A stretch of 64,000 bases of DNA from Undibacterium sp. YM2. GTDB lineage: Bacteria > Pseudomonadota > Gammaproteobacteria > Burkholderiales > Burkholderiaceae_D. Of this stretch, positions 43,487 to 52,256 are shown piece after piece (within the stretch, counting starts at the first letter, position 1; every line of letters begins with the position of its first letter). The DNA lies in the NCBI RefSeq assembly GCF_009937975.1, contig NZ_AP018441.1, forward strand, positions 4,712,001-4,776,000, given 5' to 3'. The notes beneath the pieces were generated by a model. The model had not been told where the DNA came from and made no database searches. It saw only the letters and a program-made list of their open reading frames with translations. Position numbers and translations under genes: made by a program.

Positions 43487-44083
43487 TCACAAATACGGAG
43501 TGATATTGCGCATGGTGCGCTCCACATAGTCTTCTTTCTCACCGACCGGGGCAACATAGTGAATGGCGCTTTCTGCGGCTTCTGTTCCTGCCAGGCGGGC
43601 AATGACCCAGGCAGCCAGGTATTGTGAAGCCAGGCAACCGCCCGCAGTGGCGACGTTATCTTTGGCGAAGAAGGGTTGGTTCAGGACTTCAACACCTGCT
43701 GCCTGCACCCAGGGTTTGGTGGTAAGGTCAGTGCAGGCTGGCACGCTGCCCAGCAAACCCAGTTTGGCCAGCACCAGCGTGCCTGAACACTGTGCGCCCA
43801 GGATTTGCCGGGCTGGGTCAAGCCGCAATTGCGCCATCAGGGCGGCGTCTTCCACCACTTCTCGGGTGCGCATGCCACTGCCGATGATGACGGCATCTGC
43901 TGCATTTGCTTCCTGCAGGGATATCTGCGACTCCAGCAAGAGCCCATTCATGGAACGAACCTGTGCAGCAGGACTGGCGATGGACACACGCCAGCCTGGC
44001 GTCTTGATGCGGTTCAAAATACCCAGAGCGATCAGGGAATCAAGTTCATTAAAACCTTCAAATGTCAGGATGGCGATATGCAT
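43487..44083 (-). CDS. DJ-1/PfpI-family protein
   Basis: A 198-residue protein of the DJ-1/PfpI superfamily. The nucleophile elbow Cys lies in G-A-Q-C-S-G-T-L-V-L-A-K-L-G (about 97-110) and the Glu in the first strand segment (F-E-G-F-N-E-L-D near 8-15) fits the family. I chose the ATG at 44083 (AGAGAG upstream). Members act as isonitrile hydratases, proteases, glyoxalases or AraC-type sensors; the specific activity is unclear. It is divergent from the MocR gene, which may regulate it. Confidence 0.85.
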   Translation of the reverse strand: MHIAILTFEGFNELDSLIALGILNRIKTPGWRVSIASPAAQVRSMNGLLLESQISLQEANAADAVIIGSGMRTREVVEDAALMAQLRLDPARQILGAQCSGTLVLAKLGLLGSVPACTDLTTKPWVQAAGVEVLNQPFFAKDNVATAGGCLASQYLAAWVIARLAGTEAAESAIHYVAPVGEKEDYVERTMRNITPYL

Positions 44084-44170
44084 AATCTCTCTTTCGGTTT
44101 GCAATGGTGATGAGGCATAATAAGCTGGCAACACAATACAATCAAATAATTGTCATGGATACGCTTTACT

Positions 44171-45505
44171 ATGCCGCTGAGCCGCTATAAACAGCTAGTC
44201 GATACACTCGCCAGCGAAATACGTTCTGGCCGCCTGGCGCCAGGCACCCGCCTGCCCACACACCGCAAACTTGCAGCAACACATGGTCTGGCGCTGGTCA
44301 CGGCCAGCCGCGTGTATGCAGAGCTCGAAACCATGGGCCTGGTCAGTGGTGAAACCGGGCGCGGCACCTTTGTGCGTGAAACGACGCTGTCACCTGGCAT
44401 GGGCATAGACCAGCATGCGACCGCGACAGGGATGACTGACCTGAATTTTAATTATCCATCCCTGCCGGGCCAGGCAGAATTATTGCGCGCCGCCTTGCGC
44501 CAGCTGGCATCTTCAGGTGATATAGATGCACTGCTGCGTTACCAGCCGCATGGCGGCAGACAGCATGAGCGTGCCGCCATGGCCCGCCATCTTGCGAGTC
44601 GTGGTCTTGATGTCAGTGCTGAGCAGGTAGCCATCGTCAGCGGTGCGCAACATGGGCTGGCAGTGACCGCCATGGCCTTGCTGCAACCCGGTGATGTGGT
44701 TGCTGTAGATGCCCTGACTTATCCCGGCTTCAAAGTTGTTGCACAAGCACAGCATCTGGAATTGCTACCGATTGCAATGGGCAAAGACGGCCCCAACCTG
44801 AACGCACTGGAAAAACTATGCAGGCAACGCAAGGTGCGGGCGGTATATACCATGCCCACCATGCACAACCCTCTGGGCCTGGTCATGGGTCTGCCATGGC
44901 GGCAAGAGCTGGTGCGCATCGCCCGCAAACATGGCTTGCTGATCATGGAAGATGCTGCTTATGCGTTTCTGGCGACCAGGCCACCTGCACCACTGGCGGC
45001 AATGGCACCTGAGCTGACGGTGTATATCTCAGGATTTTCCAAGAATATTTCTACCGGGCTCAGGGTGGGTTATGTTGCCGCCCCCAAGCAACACCTGCCC
45101 GCGATTGAACGCGCAATACGGGCCACGACCTGGAACACTCCTGCCCTGATGACCAGCCTGGTATGCAACTGGCTGGGCGATGGCACGGTAGTCCGTCTTG
45201 AAAAAGAAAAGCGTGCCGATGCCAAAGCCAGACAGGCCCTGGCGGGCAAAGTACTCACCGGATTTGATTACATCAGCCATCCGGCATCGTATTTTATCTG
45301 GCTGCCGCTGCCAGCAGAGCTGCGCGCAGACCAGATAGCCATGGCACTGGAACGCGAGCAGATTGCCGTCTCAACGGCAGAACCCTTTGCCACCACAGAA
45401 CAGGTGCCGCATGCCTTACGTCTGGCACTGGGCTCGGTGGAGATGGATGTACTCAAAGTGGCGCTGGAGAAGTTCAGGCAGGTGTTGGCGCGGTATGTGT
45501 ATTGA
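44171..45505 (+). CDS. MocR/PdxR-type regulator (GntR wHTH fused to PLP aminotransferase domain)
   Basis: A 444-residue chimeric regulator. The GntR winged helix (1-70; L-A-P-G-T-R-L-P-T-H-R-K-L-A and G-L-V-S-G-E-T-G-R-G-T-F-V) is joined by a linker to a fold-type I aminotransferase domain with the PLP-binding Lys291 (S-G-F-S-K-N-I-S-T-G-L-R) and N-P-L-G near 237. Members sense PLP or amino-acid adducts. The ATG at 44171 begins the wHTH; an upstream TTG would add seven residues. It is divergent from the DJ-1-like gene. Its stop is part of a curious TGATCA triplet. Confidence 0.88.
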   Translation: MPLSRYKQLVDTLASEIRSGRLAPGTRLPTHRKLAATHGLALVTASRVYAELETMGLVSGETGRGTFVRETTLSPGMGIDQHATATGMTDLNFNYPSLPGQAELLRAALRQLASSGDIDALLRYQPHGGRQHERAAMARHLASRGLDVSAEQVAIVSGAQHGLAVTAMALLQPGDVVAVDALTYPGFKVVAQAQHLELLPIAMGKDGPNLNALEKLCRQRKVRAVYTMPTMHNPLGLVMGLPWRQELVRIARKHGLLIMEDAAYAFLATRPPAPLAAMAPELTVYISGFSKNISTGLRVGYVAAPKQHLPAIERAIRATTWNTPALMTSLVCNWLGDGTVVRLEKEKRADAKARQALAGKVLTGFDYISHPASYFIWLPLPAELRADQIAMALEREQIAVSTAEPFATTEQVPHALRLALGSVEMDVLKVALEKFRQVLARYVY

Positions 45506-45528
45506 TCAGGAATGATCATAAATGATCA
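45503..45528. repeat. Three TGATCA palindromes at 10-bp spacing
   Basis: TGATCA occurs at 45503, 45513 and 45523. The first contains the stop codon of the MocR gene, and the last overlaps the stop of the convergent 188-residue gene. Confidence 0.6.
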
Positions 45529-46092
45529 GGGGATGCTGGCCTGCTGACCAGGCCGCTGCCGCATGAGATCAACGAAGGCATCCAGCGCAGGTTGTGGCCC
45601 GGCACCCAGATTGGCATTTGTCCCCATGTCATCAATCTCGCGCAAGACCGTGCCGCCACCCATGGAAGTCTGGCCCAATACATCGTAACGGATATGTTGA
45701 CTGGACTTGTTACGCACGATGCCCGAGAAATGCGGTGCCAGTACCCAGGTGCCTGCGCTTTGCTTGACTTCTTCCAGCGACTTGCCCGTCAGATCAACCG
45801 GCGTGGCCTGGGGATAAGCCAGCACCAGCAGGGTATGGTTGGCATCAAGTTCACACTGATGCCAGCGGTATTGCGTGGCTTCTTCCTGCAAGCTGGGTAT
45901 TTCCTGCGCTTTGCAGCTTAGGTGGTAAAACAGGTAGTGGGAATTCTCGTCGGCTTTTTCGACAATATCAAACAATTGCGCGGCCTGGCGAAAGACATAG
46001 TGCGGCAATATCTGGTAGGCGATGTTATAAGACAATTGCTCCAGCGAAGTGCGTGCGGCTGGCTTGCTTTTGAAAAAGTCGAATAGTCCCAT
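45526..46092 (-). CDS. Hypothetical cytosolic protein
   Basis: A 188-residue protein starting M-G-L-F-D-F-F-K-S-K, a typical short leader of small conserved cytosolic proteins, with no signal or membrane segment. It has an alternating strand and helix pattern with Trp and Tyr (H-Y-L-F-Y-H-L-S-C-K, T-W-V-L-A-P-H-F-S-G) and ends in a Gly/Pro-rich tail. I do not recognise the family. It is convergent with the MocR gene, with overlapping palindromes at the junction. Confidence 0.7.
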   Translation of the reverse strand: MGLFDFFKSKPAARTSLEQLSYNIAYQILPHYVFRQAAQLFDIVEKADENSHYLFYHLSCKAQEIPSLQEEATQYRWHQCELDANHTLLVLAYPQATPVDLTGKSLEEVKQSAGTWVLAPHFSGIVRNKSSQHIRYDVLGQTSMGGGTVLREIDDMGTNANLGAGPQPALDAFVDLMRQRPGQQASIP

Positions 46093-46216
46093 GGTGTCGC
46101 CCCGGATTTTTGTATGTTTTCTCTTTGCCTCGCAAGAGACAGGATTGCAAATGAAACCATACGGGCGGGAGTTTTGTCAATTAGTCAGGTAGGGCATGTG
46201 GGCAACGGAGACAAAT

Positions 46217-46324
46217 TCCTTGTAGGGGATGCATGGCGCACCCTACTGAAGCGCATCATTTTCTCCTGTTTCTACGGGGATGTAGAAAAGCTGCGAACCA
46301 TACGGCGCATTCCAATGCGCCATA
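46217..46324. repeat. Family F repeat (degenerate), GCGC-ATT type
   Basis: GCGCATTCCAATGCGC forms a short perfect palindrome (46304-46321), and the upstream part carries TAGGGGATGCATGGCGCACC and GTAG arms. The 46093-46369 gap shows no gene. Confidence 0.6.
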
Positions 46325-46369
46325 CATCACGGCATGAATTACGCTTGTGGCATGCAGGGCTAACCAAGC

Positions 46370-47287
46370 CTAAGTTGCTTCCAAAGGAAGCAACTTGCTC
46401 AAATCCGTGCTCTCTACAAGGGCTTCATCCAGCCCTTCATTCCAGTCGCCCAGGGTTTCGTCAGCAAGAAAACCTGCGACTTCCATCAATTGGTGCTCAT
46501 CATAGTCTTCAGCGAAACTATCCTGCACTTCATCCAGCACCGCCGCAAACTTTTTGTCCTTGCGCAAGGCGTTCAGGAAAATTTCTGTGACCTGCGCATA
46601 TTGCGCTTTGTCCTCACCTGCGTAGATACGGGCGAATTCGCGTAATTGCCAGGCAGATTCAGGATCAGGCAAGATCGCCAGTGCAACGCTGACAAAATCC
46701 TCAAGCACGATTTGCCGTTTGAAGCCATGGCGATACAAGGCACGCAAGACATTCTCACCGCTATGCTGACCATCGGCGCAAACACGCGCTGCCAGCAAAA
46801 ACAGTGTCTGTTCTGTATAGCCGTATTTTTCAAAGAGTTTATCGATGAGCCTGTAATGATAGGTTTCATGGCCCATGTCCCAGTTAAACAGGAGTTGGGC
46901 AAATTGCGGTATATAGTTTTGATCAGCCAGCACCAGTTCTGCAATGGCATAACTGCCTCTGGGGTGGTATTCATCCTGCCAGGTGTTGCTCTCATGATTG
47001 ACATTGCTCACATATTGCGAGATCAATGATCTCAGGGCAGCAAACTTTACCCCTTCATGGAAGAAGGCACGTTCATGGACGATGGTGTCGCCATGCCTGA
47101 AAATGATCTTGTAATCACTGGATTGTTTACCATTGCCAAGATCTAGAAATTTTTCCATGTCAGATGTAGCGGCAATCAATTGCTCGCAGGCCGCTTGCAG
47201 GCCTGCCTCATCCATCTGTATATCTATGGTGAGGACCAGCCAGTCGCCAAAATTTTTTCTGTCACCTGCGTGTCGCCAGCGCTGCAT
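46370..47287 (-). CDS. Hypothetical protein with helical repeats
   Basis: A 305-residue cytosolic protein with no signal. The sequence looks like consecutive helices of a HEAT- or TPR-type solenoid (L-F-L-L-A-A-R-V-C-A-D-G near 154-165, L-R-E-F-A-R-I-Y-A-G-E-D and V-T-E-I-F-L-N-A-L-R-K-D-K-K near 212-245) and is strongly acidic at the end. I do not recognise the family. It stands alone between a repeat-rich gap and a 246-bp gap with no visible gene. Confidence 0.65.
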   Translation of the reverse strand: MQRWRHAGDRKNFGDWLVLTIDIQMDEAGLQAACEQLIAATSDMEKFLDLGNGKQSSDYKIIFRHGDTIVHERAFFHEGVKFAALRSLISQYVSNVNHESNTWQDEYHPRGSYAIAELVLADQNYIPQFAQLLFNWDMGHETYHYRLIDKLFEKYGYTEQTLFLLAARVCADGQHSGENVLRALYRHGFKRQIVLEDFVSVALAILPDPESAWQLREFARIYAGEDKAQYAQVTEIFLNALRKDKKFAAVLDEVQDSFAEDYDEHQLMEVAGFLADETLGDWNEGLDEALVESTDLSKLLPLEAT

Positions 47288-47533
47288 CTGTCATTCCTAT
47301 TAAGAAGTAAGCTGAGGATTATGGCATTTTTTTAATCGACAAGCCGATTGGTGATATCCTCACGCAAAAATGTAATACAAAGCCAGAAAAAAATTAGATA
47401 AATACAGGCATCAACTTAATGATCAAAAGTCCTGCCAGTGGTGTCGCGGTGGTTTGGTTTTAGCAAAAACAATACTTACAATGATTTTAATTTCTAAAAA
47501 TCCCGGATTATCCAGGCGAGAAAGTAGTCACTA

Positions 47534-48244
47534 ATGGGAATAATTGCTTTCGCCGGTTTATTGATTTGCCTTGCCGGTGCAGTTTTACTATATCTAATCT
47601 GCGGATGGGCAGTCAATCGCAAATTCAGCGCACAAAGCGCCCGTCGTCGTTCTGTCATTCATAACCTCAGTGTATTCGTGCTCGTCCTTACGGCTTGGTT
47701 AGCTTTCAACTACTCTGATATCGTCAAACAACATCAGATAGACGCATTTACCCAAGATTGTGGCTGGAAAGTATATAAACAAGCGGTCGATGTTGAAGGC
47801 GTTTATCTGGAAGATGACAATACAGGCCGGTACGGTGATATCAATAAACTTTATCTGGGTATTTACCCCCAGATTGAATATCAGGACAAGGGAAAAAAAT
47901 TTCATGTAAAAAAACTAGGCAGTGCGGAAGAGTCAACGTTAAACAAGCGTACTTTCAGATACGGTTTTCGCAGGGAGCATCAAGAACTGCCGCATCAACT
48001 TACGCGATATGCCATAACCTACCTGGACTTTGATACACAAGAAAAGTTAGCAGAGGATATTTTTTACGAAATCAACGACACAAGCAATCCGGATATCCAG
48101 TCCTTGATGTTTTTTTTCGTCAGTTATCACCCGCATTCTTGCGGATGGGCTGGATCATTGGAACGTGAAAGGCGTTATAAGTCTGTATTGCGTCCCAAAC
48201 TCGTAGAAAAATCTGAATTAGCAGAACATGCGTCACGGCTATAG
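47534..48244 (+). CDS. Inner-membrane protein of unknown function
   Basis: A 236-residue protein with two N-terminal transmembrane helices (about 4-24 and 44-60) and a large hydrophilic domain beyond, probably facing the periplasm. The soluble part has two Cys (about 76 and 204) and a high Tyr/Asp/Glu content; codon use is AT-richer than neighbours. I do not recognise the family. It stands alone. Confidence 0.65.
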   Translation: MGIIAFAGLLICLAGAVLLYLICGWAVNRKFSAQSARRRSVIHNLSVFVLVLTAWLAFNYSDIVKQHQIDAFTQDCGWKVYKQAVDVEGVYLEDDNTGRYGDINKLYLGIYPQIEYQDKGKKFHVKKLGSAEESTLNKRTFRYGFRREHQELPHQLTRYAITYLDFDTQEKLAEDIFYEINDTSNPDIQSLMFFFVSYHPHSCGWAGSLERERRYKSVLRPKLVEKSELAEHASRL

Positions 48245-48265
48245 TGGAGAGCATGTATATTCCCA

Positions 48266-48337
48266 GTAGGGTGCGCCGTGCGCACCGCTCCGTGAAGTTT
48301 GAATGAGTTAGCAGGCGGTGCGCACGGCGCACCGTAC
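48266..48337. repeat. Family G inverted repeat
   Basis: GTAGGGTGCGCCGTGCGCAC and its complement GTGCGCACGGCGCACC(G)TAC form a long stem around a 25-bp centre, between convergent genes. A half copy (TGCGCCGTGCGCACC) occurs at about 38111. Confidence 0.8.
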
Positions 48338-48341
48338 AAAA

Positions 48342-49535
48342 TCAAAGCGCTTCCAGCGCCCGCGCCAATATCTCCACATCATCCTCGGTATTCAAATAAG
48401 AAAACGATGCCCGCGCTATGCTTTGCAAGCCACGCGCCTGCATGTCCAGAGGTGTATAGGGGACGCCGTTTGCACCTATGTAGATGCGTTGCTGGGCCAG
48501 TGTGTTTTTCAGGGCCATCGCATCATGCCCTTGCAAGTTGAAAGAGACTATGCCGGATCGGGCGCCCTCTCCCAGATCATGCAGGCTGATGGCCGGGATG
48601 TTTGCCAGACGTTGGCGGCAAGCTGCTGCCAATGCAGCGCTGACAGCGCCCAACTGGGCGACGCCCGTGTTCAGTGCCAGTCTGACTGATTCTGCCAGCC
48701 CCAGTTGCAGGGCGACTGCGGCTTCGCTGGTTTCAAAGCGGCGAGCGTCATTGCGCAGATGGGTTTCATTTGCCGTGATGGGGGCAGATGAAACATCGAC
48801 CCAGGCGGGTTCCAGTTTATCGAGAAATGATTTGCGCACATACAGCAAGGCGGTGCCGCGTGGGCCGCGCAAGTGTTTGCGGCCTGCGCTTTTTAATATA
48901 TCGCATTGCAGGGCTTTGACATCAATCGCTACTTGCCCCATGGCTTGCCCGGCGTCGATGAGATAAGGCACGCCAGCCGCGGCGGCGACACGGCCGACGG
49001 CAGCGGCGTCATTAATGAGACCACCATTGGCGGGCAGCCAGGTCAGCGAGACCAGGCGTACATGTTTGTCGATCATTTGTGCCAGGGCATTTGCATCGAC
49101 ACTGCCGTCCGCATGGCTGGGGATAGTCTCTACCGTCGCACCTGCGCGCTGTGCGGCACGCTGGTAATTAGCGAGGTTGCCGCCCCACTCCTGTCGCCCT
49201 GTCAGTATTCTGTCGCCCGGTTTTAATTGTGGCATGGCGGCAAATACACTGCCAAAGGCACTGGAGCCTGAGCTCATGAGGGCGATTTCATCGCTGCTGG
49301 CATTGATCAGTGCGGCCGCATCTTCACGCAGGCTTTGCAATCTGTCCGCCACCAATAAAGCAGCCTCCATGGGGCCGACCTGCGCTTCGAGATCAAGGTG
49401 GGCATGGATGGCTTGCAAAGAAGCTTGCGGCAATAGCGAGGCACCGGCATGATTCAGGTGCGTGCCTTGATCAAGGCCGGGTGTCTGCATACGCAATTGC
49501 GCGAGTTGTTCAGTAGTGAGCACGGACTTGATCAT
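48342..49535 (-). CDS. Class V aminotransferase / cysteine-desulfurase-like PLP enzyme
   Basis: A 397-residue PLP enzyme of fold-type I, class V. The cofactor Asp is in L-I-D-A-G-Q-A-M-G (Asp194) and the PLP Lys in K-S-A-G-R-K-H-L-R-G-P-R-G (Lys220). The opening H-L-N-H-A-G-A-S-L-L-P is typical of kynureninase/EgtE-type lyases and desulfurases. It ends the three-gene QOR-RidA unit: its start overlaps the RidA stop by 4 bp, so translation is coupled. RidA proteins deaminate reactive enamines made by PLP enzymes, which fits. Substrate unknown. Confidence 0.88.
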   Translation of the reverse strand: MIKSVLTTEQLAQLRMQTPGLDQGTHLNHAGASLLPQASLQAIHAHLDLEAQVGPMEAALLVADRLQSLREDAAALINASSDEIALMSSGSSAFGSVFAAMPQLKPGDRILTGRQEWGGNLANYQRAAQRAGATVETIPSHADGSVDANALAQMIDKHVRLVSLTWLPANGGLINDAAAVGRVAAAAGVPYLIDAGQAMGQVAIDVKALQCDILKSAGRKHLRGPRGTALLYVRKSFLDKLEPAWVDVSSAPITANETHLRNDARRFETSEAAVALQLGLAESVRLALNTGVAQLGAVSAALAAACRQRLANIPAISLHDLGEGARSGIVSFNLQGHDAMALKNTLAQQRIYIGANGVPYTPLDMQARGLQSIARASFSYLNTEDDVEILARALEAL

Positions 49536-49996
49536 GCTTCCACCAAAGTGACTATCGCATCGACTTCTACCGCTGCACCTGTGGGCAGACTGGATACTCC
49601 TATTGCCGTGCGGGCATGGCGGCCACGCTCACCCAGAACAGCAACGAAGAGATCAGATGCGCCATTGGCTACGGCGCTGTGGCCATCAAAATCATGGCTG
49701 GCGGCGACGAATACGCCCAGGCGCTGTACCTGTGCTATGCGCCCTATGTCACCACCAGTGACTGCATCAATGACGGCCAGAAGGCGCAGCGCTGCCATTT
49801 GCGCTTCTTTGTGTGCTGCCTCGACTGAGCCGCCTGCACCCAGCACGCCGTCTTTGGCTGTGCCTGGATTACCTATCTGCCCGGCGATGATGAGCTGCCT
49901 GCCTTGCAGGGTGTAGCTGAGATAATTTGCTGCCGGAGCCTTGACGGGTGGCAGGGTGAGACCGAGTTCTTGCAGTTTTGTTGCGATGCTGGACAT
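49532..49996 (-). CDS. RidA/YjgF-family enamine deaminase
   Basis: A 154-residue protein of the RidA superfamily, longer than classical RidA by about 25 residues, as in the Rid subgroups with an N-terminal extension (M-S-S-I-A-T-K-L-Q-E-L). The trimer-type core is evident: I-A-G-Q-I-G near 36-41, A-A-L-R-L-L-A-V-I-D near 67-76, and G-R-H-A-R-T-A-I-G-V. The usual Arg that binds the enamine carboxylate is likely R124 or R127. It overlaps the aminotransferase start by 4 bp and follows the reductase by 9 bp: one operon. Confidence 0.88.
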   Translation of the reverse strand: MSSIATKLQELGLTLPPVKAPAANYLSYTLQGRQLIIAGQIGNPGTAKDGVLGAGGSVEAAHKEAQMAALRLLAVIDAVTGGDIGRIAQVQRLGVFVAASHDFDGHSAVANGASDLFVAVLGERGRHARTAIGVSSLPTGAAVEVDAIVTLVEA

Positions 49997-50005
49997 GTTG
50001 TTTCC

Positions 50006-50980
50006 TTAAACAAGTTGAGAATTGATGGACAATAAAAGCTTGCCTTGCGTACCGCGTTCTGCCAGTGCCGCATGCGCTTGTGCCACATCTGCCAGCGCAT
50101 ATTCGGCATGGATGCGCAGCTTGACCGTGCCAGTGGACAGGTAGTCAAACACCTTGCCTGCATGTTCCTGCAAGATGGTGGATGTGTTCAGATAATGCGG
50201 CAAGACCGGGCGTGTCAGGGTGATGCTCTTACGCATGAGTTGCAGGACATCGACAGGATCAGGCTGGCCGCTGGCGGCACCAAATAAAATGACATGGCCG
50301 CAAGGGGCGACGACATCCAGGCTTTGGGTGAAAGTACTTTTACCGACGGAATCAAACACCACATTAACGCCGCGCCCCTGGGTTTTATCGCGGATGTGGG
50401 CGACCCAGTCTATGCCATCTTCATACGCCACTGGCTGGGCACCAACGCTGCGCAACCAGTCAGCCTTGCTGGCGGACGATGCCGTGCCAAATACCGTCAG
50501 ACCGCGTGCCACCAGTAACTGCACAAGCCAGCCGCCAACACCGCCAGCGGCAGCGTGCACCAATACCGACCCGGATGCTGGCAGGCGAGCGACATCGTCA
50601 GTCAGCATGATGGCAGTCAGGCCGTGCTCTATGGCGGCGCAGGCATCACGCAGGCTGACAGCATCGGGTATGCGTATCAAGTGCGCGGCAGGTACGGCCA
50701 CCTGGCTGGCATAGGTGCCCTGCACACCTGTGGTATAGGCTACCCTGTCGCCCGCATACCAGCCGCTGCCCGCCGGTGCGCTGGCGACGATGCCTGTGCC
50801 CTCTATACCCATGGGCCAGGGCTGTTTAACGCCGGGGTAGCGGCCTTCACGCTGGTAGACATCGACAAAATTAATACCCGCCCAGGCGGCATTGACGATG
50901 ACATCGCCGGTGGGTGGAGGCATATCCTGCAAAAGCAATTGCTCAGGCCCGCCAAACTGGTTCACGATGATCGCCTGCAT
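50006..50980 (-). CDS. Quinone oxidoreductase (medium-chain reductase, QOR type)
   Basis: A 324-residue NADPH-dependent reductase without the structural zinc Cys of alcohol dehydrogenases. The QOR signature A-G-I-N-F-V-D-V-Y-Q-R-E-G-R-Y-P (about 34-49) and the Rossmann motif A-A-A-G-G-V-G near 143-149 are intact. I chose the ATG at 50980 (AGGAAAG upstream); the upstream extension has poor composition. It is first in an operon with RidA and the class V aminotransferase, and divergent from a LysR gene. It would reduce quinones or alpha,beta-unsaturated carbonyls from the pathway. Confidence 0.9.
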   Translation of the reverse strand: MQAIIVNQFGGPEQLLLQDMPPPTGDVIVNAAWAGINFVDVYQREGRYPGVKQPWPMGIEGTGIVASAPAGSGWYAGDRVAYTTGVQGTYASQVAVPAAHLIRIPDAVSLRDACAAIEHGLTAIMLTDDVARLPASGSVLVHAAAGGVGGWLVQLLVARGLTVFGTASSASKADWLRSVGAQPVAYEDGIDWVAHIRDKTQGRGVNVVFDSVGKSTFTQSLDVVAPCGHVILFGAASGQPDPVDVLQLMRKSITLTRPVLPHYLNTSTILQEHAGKVFDYLSTGTVKLRIHAEYALADVAQAHAALAERGTQGKLLLSINSQLV

Positions 50981-51046
50981 GGTCTTTCCTCTGTCAAGTT
51001 TCGATGGGCTAATTATTGTCGTAATATAGGCGGGTAAAAAACGATA

Positions 51047-51063
51047 CTTTCGCAATATGAAAG
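51047..51063. promoter_or_regulatory. LysR-type operator between divergent genes
   Basis: CTTTC and GAAAG flank GCAATAT, 17 bp, in the 98-bp promoter between the quinone reductase and LysR genes. It fits the inverted-repeat LysR box; the spacing to both starts suits divergent control. Confidence 0.5.
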
Positions 51064-51078
51064 TGAGGAAAATTCAAT

Positions 51079-52002
51079 ATGCAAGGAAAACTGCCACCCC
51101 TGTTCACGCTGCAAGCCTTTGAGGCAGCCTCGCGCCTGGGCAGTTTTAGCAAGGCAGCCGATGAGCTGAGCCTGACGCCGGGTGCCATCAGCCGCCAGAT
51201 ACGCCAGCTTGAAGACTGGAGCAGCCTGACCCTGTTCAAGCGCCAGGGCCCCAAAGTCAGCCTGACCGATGACGGCGCAGCGCTGCTGACTCGCCTTGCT
51301 GGCCCCCTGTCCGCCTTGCACCAGGCAATTTACCCACCGGCAGATGCCGCAACAAAGACCCTGCACATCTCCACCCTGGCATCCATCGCCAAGGAATGGC
51401 TGTTGCCACGCCTGGCCAGCTTCAGTGCGGCCCACCCGCATATACGCCTGATCATTGATACCGACTACGCACTGGTGCGCCCTGCCCCACGCGTGGCAAT
51501 GGTGGCGATACGCCACGGTGCAAGGCAAAGTACAGACCAGATTTGCGAGACCTTGTTCACAGACCGCTTATTGGCAGTGACATCGCCAGAAGTCAGGAGC
51601 AGGCTGGGTACAGATGCACGCCTGTGGCCCGCATCGATGATGCTGCAGCACCTGTCACTGGACCCGGCTCACTGGCTGGCTGCCGCTGGCCTGCCTGAGG
51701 ACTACAGTTTGCAAGGCCAGGCCTATAACGATGCCGATGTCCTGCTTGAAGCCGCCCAGCACAGCCAGGGCATCGCCCTGGGCCGCCTGTCGATCGCCTG
51801 GAGACGCCTGCAGGCTGGCAGCCTGGTACTGGCTAACAATACCATCTGCCCTAGCTCTCGGGACAATTTGCTGGTCTTGCGGGAAGATAGTGCGGCACTG
51901 CCCGAGGTGCAGACCTTTACCACCTGGCTACGTGAGCAGGCCAGGCTGTGGCAGATGGAAATGGACAAATTCGACAGCATGCATCAGGTCGGGCAGGGAT
52001 GA
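51079..52002 (+). CDS. LysR-family regulator (GcvA-like)
   Basis: A 307-residue LysR regulator of the GcvA/AmpR group: it opens L-P-P-L-F-T-L-Q-A-F-E-A-A-S-R-L-G-S-F-S-K-A-A-D, with wHTH at about 8-65, then an effector domain. GcvA-type regulators control amino-acid metabolism and are usually divergent from their target operon. Here the target would be the reductase / RidA / aminotransferase unit, supporting an amino-acid catabolic role. An inverted repeat is present in the shared promoter. Confidence 0.92.
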   Translation: MQGKLPPLFTLQAFEAASRLGSFSKAADELSLTPGAISRQIRQLEDWSSLTLFKRQGPKVSLTDDGAALLTRLAGPLSALHQAIYPPADAATKTLHISTLASIAKEWLLPRLASFSAAHPHIRLIIDTDYALVRPAPRVAMVAIRHGARQSTDQICETLFTDRLLAVTSPEVRSRLGTDARLWPASMMLQHLSLDPAHWLAAAGLPEDYSLQGQAYNDADVLLEAAQHSQGIALGRLSIAWRRLQAGSLVLANNTICPSSRDNLLVLREDSAALPEVQTFTTWLREQARLWQMEMDKFDSMHQVGQG

Positions 52003-52256
52003 TAAGTATCTCAGTGTGCCCACAAAGCTATCACTGTGATGGAACTGATTGTTTTAATTAACAGATTAATGCGTGAAACAAGCGGCCAGCGCTCAACGCG
52101 TTGCCCTGTGACGCTGACGAAAATCCAAATGAAGTTTACAATGGAGGAAACTTCATCTCTGCAATATGGTCTCATATTGGTACAAGCGAGATTTTACAAA
52201 CGCAATCTCAGGGCCTGTTGCAGTAATCCTGATTCGATCAATTCGAGAGTAGCGTC
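52003..52256. other. 254-bp intergenic region
   Basis: No convincing gene. A frame at 52036-52260 overlaps the next start and has no protein-like composition, so it is omitted. The region is AT-rich near 52040-52070 and probably contains the promoter of the DUF3106 gene. Confidence 0.5.
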
